From the NCBI GenBank assembly GCA_035652535.1, contig DASRDP010000097.1:1-35527 (forward strand): a stretch of DNA of 35,527 nucleotides, given 5' to 3'. The position numbers and the translations under genes were made by a program. Source of the stretch: Chloroflexota bacterium (GTDB lineage Bacteria; Chloroflexota; UBA6077; SHYK01). The stretch's first letter is position 1, and every line of letters starts with the position of its first letter. The notes beneath the pieces were generated by a model. It was not told the DNA's origin, ran no database searches, and was given only the letters and a program-made list of their open reading frames with translations. This document shows, piece after piece, positions 29,204 to 35,527 of this stretch.

Positions 29204-30261
29204 AGGACGCCGCGATTAGCTCCACCCACGCGCTTGCGCGAACGAACACGGCCCACATCCTCGACCGCCTCAGCGACGTCGAGCTGCTTCGGGCGCTGCC
29301 GCCCGACGAAGTCCAGGCCCTCGCCCCGAAAGTCGAGCTGGTCGAGGTGCCCGCCGGTCAGATCGTGTTTTCCCAGGGGGATCGGGGAGACGCGCTCTAC
29401 GTGATCGAGGCCGGCGAGGCGCAGGTCCAGCGGGATGGACGGATGGACGTCGCAACCCTCGGGCCGGGCGAGGTATTCGGGGAGATGGCGATCCTGGCCG
29501 AAGAGCCGCGCTCCGCGACAGTCCTCGCGCGCACGCCGCTCACCCTGTGGCGGCTCTGGCGGGCCGACGTGCACGATCTGGTCCAGGCGTCGCCGCAGTT
29601 TGCCGCGGCGCTCCGCGAGCTGGCCGAGAAGCGGCGGGCCGGCGTGCCGATTCAGCCGGTCGGGCGACGCGTATGGCTCACGGCGGCGCTTCGGACGTGG
29701 GGCGCGCGGAATCTGGGGATCTCCGGCTTGCGGGCCGCCGAGGAGCGGCTGGCGGCGGCCATCCAGCGCAAGCGCGCAACGCGCGACGTGAATCGCCTGC
29801 ATGAGGAATCCCTCACTGTCGGCCAGCGCCTCGCAGACCGTATCGCGGCCACCATGGGGAGCTGGCCCTTCATCATCGCGCAATCGTGCCTGCTAGCCCT
29901 GTGGGTCACAATCAACGTCACTGAGTTCATCTTTCATTCGTGGGATCCTTACCCATTCATCCTCATGAATCTGCTGCTCAGCTTGCAGGCCGCCTACGCG
30001 GCGCCCGTCATCATGATGAGTCAGAATCGCCAGGCCGCGAAGGACCGGCTCCAGGCGGAGCTCGACCTCCGTACGAATCTCCACGCGGAGACGTTGATCG
30101 AGGAGCTGCATGGCGCGATGGAGGATCTGCGTTTGCGCCAATGGCAGGAGCTATTGGAAATGCAGGAGCGGCAGATCAGCTATCTCGAGGCGCTCGTTCC
30201 AGGGGATCTGGCGCGGAAGACCCGGGACGACGGAGCGATACCCGGCGGGACCGGCGGCTAG
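29200..30261 (+). CDS. Cyclic-nucleotide-binding domain plus DUF1003 membrane protein
   Basis: 353 residues from ATG 29200, which overlaps the cbiO stop as ATGA. A GAAAGG element precedes it, and GGGAGG is further upstream. Domain 1 (about 25-150) is a cNMP-binding/Crp-type effector domain: FSQGDRGDALYVIEAGEAQV and LGPGEVFGEMAILAEEPRSA, the phosphate-binding cassette with the GEMAIL motif. Domain 2 (about 205-330) is DUF1003: RLADRIAATMGSWPF, two hydrophobic helices, YPFILMNLLLSLQAAYAAPV and IMMSQNRQAAKDRLQAE, ending in a coiled region. It looks like a ligand-controlled membrane protein. The operon position suggests a link to metal import, but DUF1003 function is unknown. Confidence 0.9.
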   Translation: MKDAAISSTHALARTNTAHILDRLSDVELLRALPPDEVQALAPKVELVEVPAGQIVFSQGDRGDALYVIEAGEAQVQRDGRMDVATLGPGEVFGEMAILAEEPRSATVLARTPLTLWRLWRADVHDLVQASPQFAAALRELAEKRRAGVPIQPVGRRVWLTAALRTWGARNLGISGLRAAEERLAAAIQRKRATRDVNRLHEESLTVGQRLADRIAATMGSWPFIIAQSCLLALWVTINVTEFIFHSWDPYPFILMNLLLSLQAAYAAPVIMMSQNRQAAKDRLQAELDLRTNLHAETLIEELHGAMEDLRLRQWQELLEMQERQISYLEALVPGDLARKTRDDGAIPGGTGG

Positions 30262-30272
30262 CGCCGCCGGGG

Positions 30273-30304
30273 GGGCAGGGCATCCGGTGTCGGGGGCCCT
30301 GCCC
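30273..30304. terminator. Hairpin between convergent genes
   Basis: GGGCAGGGC (30273-30281) pairs with GCCCTGCCC (30296-30304), 14-nt loop, just after the stop of the DUF1003 gene and before the end of the convergent small ORF. No T-tract on either side. Confidence 0.5.
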
Positions 30305-30339
30305 GAGAAGGAGCGCGCGATGGCGCGCGAAGATCGTGG

Positions 30340-30531
30340 TTAGGACCAGCCCCAGGTCTCGGCGAGCGCCAGGGTCGCCGCGCTCTCCGCCAGGCTTTCA
30401 GAGCTGCGCTGCTTGTCAGCCGGCGACGCAGCCGGGCGCTGATCTCGGCGGACGCGGCCCAGGAGCGTTCGCGACGCGCGAAATGCGGGCGACGGTCGTG
30501 CCTTTCCGGTCTGGCTCAAGGTCTCTGTCAT
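30340..30531 (-). CDS. Small ORF of 63 residues with strong ribosome-binding site
   Basis: 63 residues from ATG 30531. GGGAGG lies 7 nt upstream, and a -10-like TATAAA occurs on the minus strand further upstream (30567-30572). The product is basic in the first half (SRTLLGRVRRDQRP) and then acidic-neutral, ending AESAATLALAETWGWS. No Cys, no signal peptide and no family I recognise. It is divergent from the MarR gene and shares its palindrome-bearing promoter region, so it may be under the same repressor. Possibilities include a regulatory peptide, a peptide-modification substrate, or a spurious frame. The strong ribosome-binding site is the main argument for it. Confidence 0.45.
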   Translation of the reverse strand: MTETLSQTGKARPSPAFRASRTLLGRVRRDQRPAASPADKQRSSESLAESAATLALAETWGWS

Positions 30532-30580
30532 CGGGTTGCCTCCCTGTGTTTTCAACGTCTATGCTATTTATACCTAACTA

Positions 30581-30596
30581 TTGCTTGTACATGCAA
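30581..30596. promoter_or_regulatory. MarR-type palindrome
   Basis: TTGCTTGTACATGCAA is a 16-bp palindrome with one mismatched pair, within an AT-rich stretch between the divergent small ORF and MarR gene. Its size and TTGC/GCAA arms fit MarR-family operators, which usually lie beside the regulator gene. Confidence 0.55.
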
Positions 30597-30634
30597 ATAT
30601 TTTGCTGTGAAATTGTTTTCATTGGAGATTGCTC

Positions 30635-31090
30635 GTGATAAGCACCGATGACCCGGGCGTTCAGGCATGGCGGACGCTGCTCCGCAGCCACGCCGCCATC
30701 GTCCGCGAGCTGGATGCAGCCATGGAGCAAGAGGCCGGAATGTCTGTGCGCGCGTACGAAGTCCTGGTCCGGCTCGCCCATGTGCCCGGGGGCTCGCTCC
30801 GGATGGCCGAGCTGGCGAACAGCGTGTATCTCTCGCCGAGCGGCATCACGCGTCTCGTGGACCAGCTCGTGCGCCGTGGTCTCGTGACCCGGCGCAAGGA
30901 CCCGAACGACGCGCGCAGTTACCTGGCCGAGCTGACCAAGCGGGGGCAATCGAGCTTCGAGCGCGCCTCGGTGGTGTACCGCGGGGCCGTTCAGACGCAT
31001 TTCGCCCAGCGGCTCTCCACCGAGCAGCTCCTGTCGATATCTGAGATCCTGGGCGCCTTCGCTGAGGGGCTTCCGCGGCGCGCATCGTGA
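30635..31090 (+). CDS. MarR-family transcriptional regulator
   Basis: 151 residues from GTG 30635, with GGAG 7 nt upstream. An earlier TTG at 30629 is too close to this element. Winged helix-turn-helix: MSVRAYEVLVRLAHVPGGSL, then MAELANSVYLSPSGITRLVD with recognition helix SPSGITRLVDQLVRRGLV, and the wing RRKDPNDARSYLAELTKRG. The N- and C-terminal helices form the dimer interface. Ligands for the family are often phenolic compounds or oxidants; none can be inferred here. It probably represses itself and the divergent small ORF through the palindrome at 30581-30596. Confidence 0.93.
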   Translation: MISTDDPGVQAWRTLLRSHAAIVRELDAAMEQEAGMSVRAYEVLVRLAHVPGGSLRMAELANSVYLSPSGITRLVDQLVRRGLVTRRKDPNDARSYLAELTKRGQSSFERASVVYRGAVQTHFAQRLSTEQLLSISEILGAFAEGLPRRAS

Positions 31091-31352
31091 CGGACGTGCG
31101 CCGAAGCGTCGAACGGGATGAATTGACCCGATCCCGAAGCGCCGAGCGCCGGAGGAGCGCCGAAACCGTGTTTACCGCGGGTTGACGAGCAGACACCGTG
31201 GTCGCAACCGCCGGCGGCCACACTTCGGGGCGAGCATGCGCGCGCGGCTCGCGAGCACACACCACGGAGCCCGAGGGCGGGATCACAATGACGTGCCCGT
31301 CGCTCGGGCGCTCGCTCTTCTAGCGGTTGGAGGCGGACAAGGGGACGGGACG
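31091..31352. other. Gap between convergent MarR and ArsR genes
   Basis: 262 bp. No supported gene. A GGGAT/ATCCC inverted repeat within the first 60 bp is too weak to call a terminator. Confidence 0.3.
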
Positions 31353-31694
31353 CTAGGACGCGCGCGGGTCGCAGCAGGGGCTCGAGCAGGCATACGCCTG
31401 ATCCGAGCCGGCGACCACGACCTCCTCGGACGCGGCGAGGAGCCGCTCGATCGCGGGGTGGGACGCCCCGTACCAGACGCTGCGCGCCTCCTGGCGCCGA
31501 GTCGCCAGCCCCGCGGCGTGCAGCGCCGAGAGGTGCGTTGAGACGGTGGACTGCGAGAGTCCGGTCGCCTGCACAATGTCCGACACGCGCTGCTCGCGGG
31601 GAATGAGCGCTTCGAGGACGGTCAGGCGTCCTTCGTCGCCGATGGAGCGAAAGAGCCGCGCCATCAGCGGCACCATGTTGACCGGGCGAATCAT
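31353..31694 (-). CDS. ArsR-family winged-helix regulator with C-terminal cysteine cluster
   Basis: 113 residues from ATG 31694, with AAGGAG upstream. Helix-turn-helix: VSDIVQATGLSQSTVSTHLS (about 37-56) and LHAAGLATRRQEARSVWYG wing. The usual ArsR start, MVPLMARLFRSIGDEGRLTV, is present. The C-terminus reads YACSSPCCDPRAS, giving Cys103, Cys107 and Cys108. A Cys-rich tail of this kind can form a thiolate metal site (as in several ArsR metal sensors). I cannot say which metal. It is transcribed opposite MarR, and the divergent upstream gene is the amidohydrolase. Its operator could be close by or at 26801-26835. Confidence 0.9.
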   Translation of the reverse strand: MIRPVNMVPLMARLFRSIGDEGRLTVLEALIPREQRVSDIVQATGLSQSTVSTHLSALHAAGLATRRQEARSVWYGASHPAIERLLAASEEVVVAGSDQAYACSSPCCDPRAS

Positions 31695-31859
31695 GTGCTC
31701 TCCTTGAGGAGGTCGGAAGGCGACGCTCGGGCCCTCGGGTCCCGTTCGCCATTGTAGCAGACGCCGGTGCCCGCGCTTGCGTCTCCTACAGCGCGGCCAA
31801 TAAGCTAATGCTCGATGCGGCTCGTCGCGAGCCGGGCAGCAAGGCGGGAGGTGCGGGGC

Positions 31860-32921
31860 ATGGCGCCTGAACGGGTCATCGACGCGGACGGACACATCAT
31901 CGAGTCGGAGACCGAGATCTTCGCGTACCTACCACCGCCCTATCGCGGCCAGGATCAGCTCTTCTCCTATCCGTTCTTCCCCACGCTCGACGGCTGGCAT
32001 CGAGCGGCGCGCCGCGTCACGGACGGAAAGGGGTTCGTTACCGAGCGCCCGGACGCCGGCGCGTGGATCGAGTACCTCGACGATGCGAACATTGCCGCGA
32101 CTGTCCTGTTCCCCACGGCCGGCCTGGCCTTCGGGCTCATCTCCGATCCGGAGTGGGCCGCCGCGCTCGCCCGCGGCTACAACGATTGGCTCTCCGATCG
32201 ATTCATGCGGGCGGACCCCAAGCGGATCAAAGGCATGGCGCTCATTCCGGTCCAGGACCCGCCCGAGGCTGCGAGAGAGCTTCGCCGCGTCGTCCGGGAC
32301 CTGGGCATGGTGGGCGGAATTCTCCCCGCCGTTGGGTTGCAGCGCGCGTTCGGCGACCGCCAGTTCTGGCCGATCTACGAGGCCGCGCAGGAATTGAACG
32401 TGATCCTCGCGGTCCATGGTGCGCCGAACCACAATCTTGGCCTGGATCGCCTGCAGCGGCTCATCGAGGTCCGCGCCCTCACCCATCCGTTCAGCCAGAT
32501 GATTCAACTTACCAGCATGATCTTCAGCGGCGTGTTCGACGCGTTTCCCAGGTTGAGAGTCGCCTACTGCGAGGCGGGCTGCGGCTGGGTGCCGTTCATG
32601 GCGGAGCGGCTCGACATGGAGTTCCACAACCGCACTGCCCAGGCGCCCGATCTGAAGTGCCTCCCGAGCGAGCACATGGCCGGCGGGCGCATCTTCTTCC
32701 ACACCGAGCTGGACGAGGGCGGACTCGCGGCGGCCGTGAACAAGCTCGGGCGATCGGACGTATTCTTCTCGGCGTCGGACTATCCGCACGAGAAGAAAGA
32801 AGAGTACCCCGAGAAGATCGCCGACTTCCTGGCGCGCCGGGACCTCCCGACCGGCGCCCAGCGCACGGTCCTCTGGGACGTGCCCATTCGGATGTACGCG
32901 CTGGACCAAGCGGCCCTCTAA
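31860..32921 (+). CDS. Amidohydrolase family protein (ACMSD-like, amidohydrolase-2)
   Basis: 353 residues from ATG 31860, with GGGAGG 8 nt upstream. TIM-barrel metal hydrolase/decarboxylase of the aminocarboxymuconate-semialdehyde decarboxylase type. Visible ligands: VIDADGHI near the N-terminus (Asp10 and His12), LAVHGAPNHN with a central His, and FFSASDYPHEKKE with the C-terminal Asp. The segments AGLAFGLISDPEWAAALARG, NDWLSDRF and KGMALIPVQDPPEA are typical of this group. Substrate unknown; non-oxidative decarboxylation or hydrolysis of an aromatic or lactone substrate is the family norm. A cupredoxin gene follows 32 bp later on the same strand. Confidence 0.92.
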   Translation: MAPERVIDADGHIIESETEIFAYLPPPYRGQDQLFSYPFFPTLDGWHRAARRVTDGKGFVTERPDAGAWIEYLDDANIAATVLFPTAGLAFGLISDPEWAAALARGYNDWLSDRFMRADPKRIKGMALIPVQDPPEAARELRRVVRDLGMVGGILPAVGLQRAFGDRQFWPIYEAAQELNVILAVHGAPNHNLGLDRLQRLIEVRALTHPFSQMIQLTSMIFSGVFDAFPRLRVAYCEAGCGWVPFMAERLDMEFHNRTAQAPDLKCLPSEHMAGGRIFFHTELDEGGLAAAVNKLGRSDVFFSASDYPHEKKEEYPEKIADFLARRDLPTGAQRTVLWDVPIRMYALDQAAL

Positions 32922-32953
32922 GGCGAGCGCTCGCGATTCCCCGGCACTGCCGA

Positions 32954-33379
32954 GTGCTCGCGCTCATCGCCGGAGCGACCGCGGCGATGCTCGCCGGGTG
33001 CGCAATCCTGTCGCCACCGAATCGACACCCGGGATCGACCCAGGGCGAGCTGCGAGTGCGGTCGGTCATTCGCCGTGCCGAGTTCGCGTATGAGCCGATT
33101 GTTCTGGTTACCGCGGCGGACGTCCCAGTGCGTCTGACGTTCGACAATCACGTGGACGGGCCGATGAGCGGAGGAGGCGTTCCACACACGTTCACCATCG
33201 ATGCGTGGCCACGCGTTGGGTGGTTGACGCGGATCCTGGGACACACCGTCGACATTCCGGTTCGCGCCAATGACGAGGCGGACGGCGAATTTCAACTGCC
33301 GCCGGGTAGCTACGAGTTCTACTGCACCGTGTTCAGTCATCGCGAAGCGGGAATGGTCGGTACGCTGACCGTTGAGTAG
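32954..33379 (+). CDS. Cupredoxin-domain lipoprotein
   Basis: 141 residues from GTG 32954; no good ribosome-binding site is visible, so the start could differ. The signal ends in LAGC with Cys16 as lipobox. The body is a single cupredoxin domain of the cytochrome oxidase subunit II/plastocyanin type. His78 in VPHTFTID, and Cys124, His129 and Met134 in YCTVFSHREAGMVG, make a complete type 1 copper site. It would act as an electron carrier outside the membrane. Co-directional with the amidohydrolase 32 bp upstream, but no electron-transfer partner gene is nearby. Confidence 0.85.
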   Translation: MLALIAGATAAMLAGCAILSPPNRHPGSTQGELRVRSVIRRAEFAYEPIVLVTAADVPVRLTFDNHVDGPMSGGGVPHTFTIDAWPRVGWLTRILGHTVDIPVRANDEADGEFQLPPGSYEFYCTVFSHREAGMVGTLTVE

Positions 33380-33429
33380 CGGCCGGTGTGGACTCTGCGG
33401 ACGGCCGTCAGGCGAGGGCTCTCGCGCCG

Positions 33430-34086
33430 CTAGTTCGCGATCTCGCGGACGTCCGCGTCGACGATCAGGCGCGGCTGCGTGATCGCCTGGACCTCCTCGG
33501 CCGTCACGCCGGGCGCCAGCTCGCGCAGCGCGAGCCCCTCGGGCGTCACGTCCAGCACGCAGTAGTCGGTGATGATCCGATCGACGCACGCCACCCCGGT
33601 GAGCGGGAGCGTGCACCGGTCGAGAATCCGCAGCTCACCCGAGCGGGTCACGTGCTCCATCGTGACGACCAGCCGCCGGACGCCCACCGCGAGGTCCATC
33701 GCCCCGCCCATCCCCCTCGGCGCTGCGTTGGGCGCAGCCCAGTTCGCGATGTCCCCCGTCGCGGAGACCTGCATCGCGCCCATGATGGCCACGTCAAGCT
33801 TGCCGCCGCGGATGAGTCCGAAGGAGTCGATGGTCGGGATCAAGGCCGCGCCCGGCACGATCGTCGCGAGCGTCGTCTCGACGCTCACCAGGTCGGGATC
33901 CATCTCGTCGGGTTTGGGAGAAGGCCCGAGCCCGAGCACTCCGTGGCCGGAGTGCAGGATCACCTCGACGCCGGGCGGCACGTGGTTGGCCACCAGCATC
34001 GGGATGCCGACGCCCAGGTTCACGTAGTCGCCGTTGCGCAGCTCCCGAGCGGCCCGTCGAGCGATCTGGTCGCGCGTCAGCGGCAC
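33430..34086 (-). CDS. CoA-transferase subunit B (3-oxoacid CoA-transferase type)
   Basis: 218 residues from ATG 34086. Family blocks: MPLTRDQIARRAARELRNG, YVNLGVGIPMLVANHVPPGV, the VILHSGHGVLGLGP active-site region, and GGKLDVAIMGAMQVSATGDI with the TGVACVDRIITDYCVLDV C-terminal part. In the family the active-site segment is SENG (or SEHG) and the Glu forms the CoA thioester intermediate. Here it reads SGHG, so residue 47 is Gly (codon 33946-33948). Unless the reading is an error, the usual chemistry is lost. It is the last gene of a UbiD-CoA-transferase operon, 16 bp after subunit A. Confidence 0.9.
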   Translation of the reverse strand: MPLTRDQIARRAARELRNGDYVNLGVGIPMLVANHVPPGVEVILHSGHGVLGLGPSPKPDEMDPDLVSVETTLATIVPGAALIPTIDSFGLIRGGKLDVAIMGAMQVSATGDIANWAAPNAAPRGMGGAMDLAVGVRRLVVTMEHVTRSGELRILDRCTLPLTGVACVDRIITDYCVLDVTPEGLALRELAPGVTAEEVQAITQPRLIVDADVREIAN

Positions 34087-34102
34087 GGCGTGTGACCCGA
34101 CC

Positions 34103-34810
34103 TCACGCCCGGCGCTGCGCGAAGGGCGACTGGGGGTGATCGATCCCCTTGGATCGTCGCGCGACGACGACCCGGTGAACGAAGATGCCCGGCGTGTGGA
34201 TGCCGTTGGGATCGAGCTGGCCCGGTTCGACCAGCTCCTCCACTTCCGCGATGCAGACCCGGGCGCTTGCCGCCATGAGGGGGTTGGTGTTGCGCGCCGT
34301 TTCGCGGTAGACGAGATTGCCGTGGCGGTCGCCGCGCCACGCGGCGACCAGCGCGAAGTCCCCGTGAATCGCCCGCTCGAGCAGGTATGGCTTCCCCTCG
34401 AACTCGCGGACCTCCTTGCCCTCCGCTACCGGCGTCCCCACCCCCGTCGGCGTATAGAAGGCGGGAATCCCCGCGCCGCCGGCGCGGACGCGCTCCACGA
34501 GGGTGCCCAGTGGGACGAAGGTCACGTCCAGCTCGCCGGCCCGGAGCTGTCGCTGGAACGCCGCGTTCCCGACGGCGCGTGCGAGCAGCATGCGGCGGAC
34601 GCGCTGCGCGTCGAGGAGCTGGCCGATGCCCCAGCCGTCGAGCCCCGCGTCGTCGGAGACGGTCGTGAGGTCGCTCGCCCCCTGTTGGGCGAGGGCGCGC
34701 AGGAGGTTCTCCGGCACGCCGCAGAAGCCAAACCCGCCGATCAGGACCGTGGCCCCGGACGGCACGTCGTGAACCGCATGCGCGACCGACTCAACGACCT
34801 TGTCGATCAC
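34103..34810 (-). CDS. CoA-transferase subunit A (3-oxoacid CoA-transferase type)
   Basis: 235 residues from GTG 34810; no clear ribosome-binding site is visible upstream. Contains the glycine-rich VLIGGFGFCGVPENLLRAL, VPLGTLVERVRAGGAGIPAF and FYTPTGVGTPVAEGKE blocks that define subunit A of succinyl-CoA:3-oxoacid-type CoA-transferases. The HGDFALVAAWRGDRHGNLVY region follows. Subunit A lacks the catalytic Glu, which the B subunit supplies. It lies between UbiD and subunit B, all on the minus strand, and probably activates a carboxylic acid as a CoA ester. The acid is not known. Confidence 0.93.
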   Translation of the reverse strand: MIDKVVESVAHAVHDVPSGATVLIGGFGFCGVPENLLRALAQQGASDLTTVSDDAGLDGWGIGQLLDAQRVRRMLLARAVGNAAFQRQLRAGELDVTFVPLGTLVERVRAGGAGIPAFYTPTGVGTPVAEGKEVREFEGKPYLLERAIHGDFALVAAWRGDRHGNLVYRETARNTNPLMAASARVCIAEVEELVEPGQLDPNGIHTPGIFVHRVVVARRSKGIDHPQSPFAQRRA

Positions 34811-34834
34811 CCGCCGCGAGCGTCCAAGATGGAT

Positions 34835-35527
34835 CTATCGGCTTGGCGGGGTGTCGCCGCGGAGGATCCACCCCCACTTCTCGCGCGTCTCCCGCTTGTA
34901 GGCGGGGTCTGGCCCGATGGCGTGGGGGAACTTGTCCATCCACTCGTACGGCTTGCAGGCGTCGATGATCAGGCGCGAGTTGAACCCCTTGGCGTCAGGA
35001 TGGATCGCCGGGTCCAGCGGACCGCTCCAGGCCCGCTTGATGATGTCCAGCGAGCGCTCCGGATCGGACCGCGTGCACACCGCCCACATCACCTCGTCCA
35101 GGTCCGTCACGTCGATGTCCTCGTCCACCACGATGACCAGACGCCCCAGGTACGCGCCGGCCCGGCACATCGCCGCCACGTGCCCCGCCTGCCGAGCATG
35201 GCCGGGATACCGCTGCTTGATGGAGATCACGTTCAGGAGACGGCAGCCGCCCACGCCGTGGCACCAGGCTGCGACGACGTCCGGCACGCCGGCGAGCCGT
35301 ACCTCGCGGCGAAGGAGCGCGGAGCGCAGATAGATGCGGTACCGGTGCGCTTCATAGGGCGGCTTGTTGGGCGGCGCGCCCAGAATGATGGGATCGTCGC
35401 GGTAGTAGACGGCCTTGACGTCGACCACCGGCTCCTCGCGCGAGCCGCTGGCGTAGTAGCCCGTCCACTCGCCGAAAGGCCCTTCCATGAGCTTGGTGTT
35501 CGGATATGCGAAGCCCTCGAGGACGAT
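34835..35527 (-). CDS. UbiD-family (prenylated-FMN) decarboxylase, C-terminal part
   Basis: Partial: the gene continues beyond the right edge. The C-terminal ~230 residues are shown. The segment EGPFGEWTGYY at the start of the visible part supplies the two conserved Glu residues of the UbiD catalytic triad. It is followed by NVISIKQRYPGHARQAGHV and LGRLVIVVDEDIDVTDLDEV, also typical. UbiD enzymes use prenylated FMN made by UbiX for reversible (de)carboxylation of aromatic or unsaturated acids. No UbiX gene is in the window. The C-terminus ends DTPPSR just 24 bp before the CoA-transferase A start, so these three genes look like one operon. Confidence 0.93.
   Translation of the reverse strand: MVLEGFAYPNTKLMEGPFGEWTGYYASGSREEPVVDVKAVYYRDDPIILGAPPNKPPYEAHRYRIYLRSALLRREVRLAGVPDVVAAWCHGVGGCRLLNVISIKQRYPGHARQAGHVAAMCRAGAYLGRLVIVVDEDIDVTDLDEVMWAVCTRSDPERSLDIIKRAWSGPLDPAIHPDAKGFNSRLIIDACKPYEWMDKFPHAIGPDPAYKRETREKWGWILRGDTPPSR

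Noticed and set aside
30315-30342. Seven-codon frame after AAGGAG
   Set aside because: Too short to support; lies just behind a terminator-like hairpin.

Overview
The window is about 35.5 kb of GC-rich bacterial chromosome. I infer Chloroflexota, probably a SAR202/Dehalococcoidia-like or other uncultured lineage. The reasons are very high GC, many GTG starts, and a gene mix typical of that phylum: luciferase-like flavin oxidoreductases, a molybdenum hydroxylase large subunit, amidohydrolase-2, UbiD, MmgE/PrpD, remnants of family-5 solute-binding lipoproteins and bicupins. This placement comes from family knowledge and no search was run. There is no prophage, CRISPR array or intact transposon. 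It reads as chromosomal core (tRNA-Val, thrS-infC, cca) embedded in catabolic and metal/sulfur accessory genes.

Layout. 1-2352: decayed material. A transposase-type HTH fragment abuts a truncated solute-binding protein, then comes a divergent secreted MBL-fold protein and a stray solute-binding lipoprotein N-terminus. 2356-8592: mostly minus-strand catabolic genes (bicupin, LLM flavin oxidoreductase, small lipoprotein, molybdenum hydroxylase large subunit), with a PNPOx-like gene on plus. 8766-13005: a translation block with a tRNA-Val carrying its own promoter and terminator, thrS without a TGS domain, infC with an AUA start, and cca. 13201-15585: a minus-strand sulfur module (MBL-rhodanese-rhodanese CstB-like protein, rhodanese-DUF2892 protein, CsoR/CstR-type regulator) behind a promoter that overlaps a 25-bp palindrome. 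15755-25689: mostly plus-strand genes (MmgE/PrpD, DUF2905, class II aldolase, succinate-semialdehyde-type dehydrogenase, DUF488, a second LLM oxidoreductase, HtrA protease lipoprotein, a two-domain secreted metal-binding-like protein, a second bicupin), plus a minus-strand iron-permease-like gene.

25804-30261: a slipin on minus diverges from a tightly overlapped plus operon encoding a CbiM/CbiQ/CbiO ECF-type Co/Ni importer and a cyclic-nucleotide-binding DUF1003 membrane protein. An AT-rich palindrome of ArsR/SmtB type precedes the operon. 30340-33379: a 63-codon small ORF diverges from a MarR gene across a palindrome, followed by an ArsR regulator with a C-terminal Cys cluster, an amidohydrolase and a cupredoxin lipoprotein. 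33430-35527: a minus-strand UbiD (cut by the window edge) and CoA-transferase A/B operon.

The most notable points are the sulfur module with its visible operator, the importer operon coupled to the cNMP/DUF1003 protein, two apparent non-canonical starts (ATA for infC, ATT for cbiM), and several enzymes that have lost a residue normally essential in the family: Q for the catalytic Glu in the molybdenum hydroxylase, G for the catalytic Glu in CoA-transferase B, G for an Asp metal ligand in the CstB-like protein, and degenerate ligand motifs in the MBL protein and the SOD-like domain.
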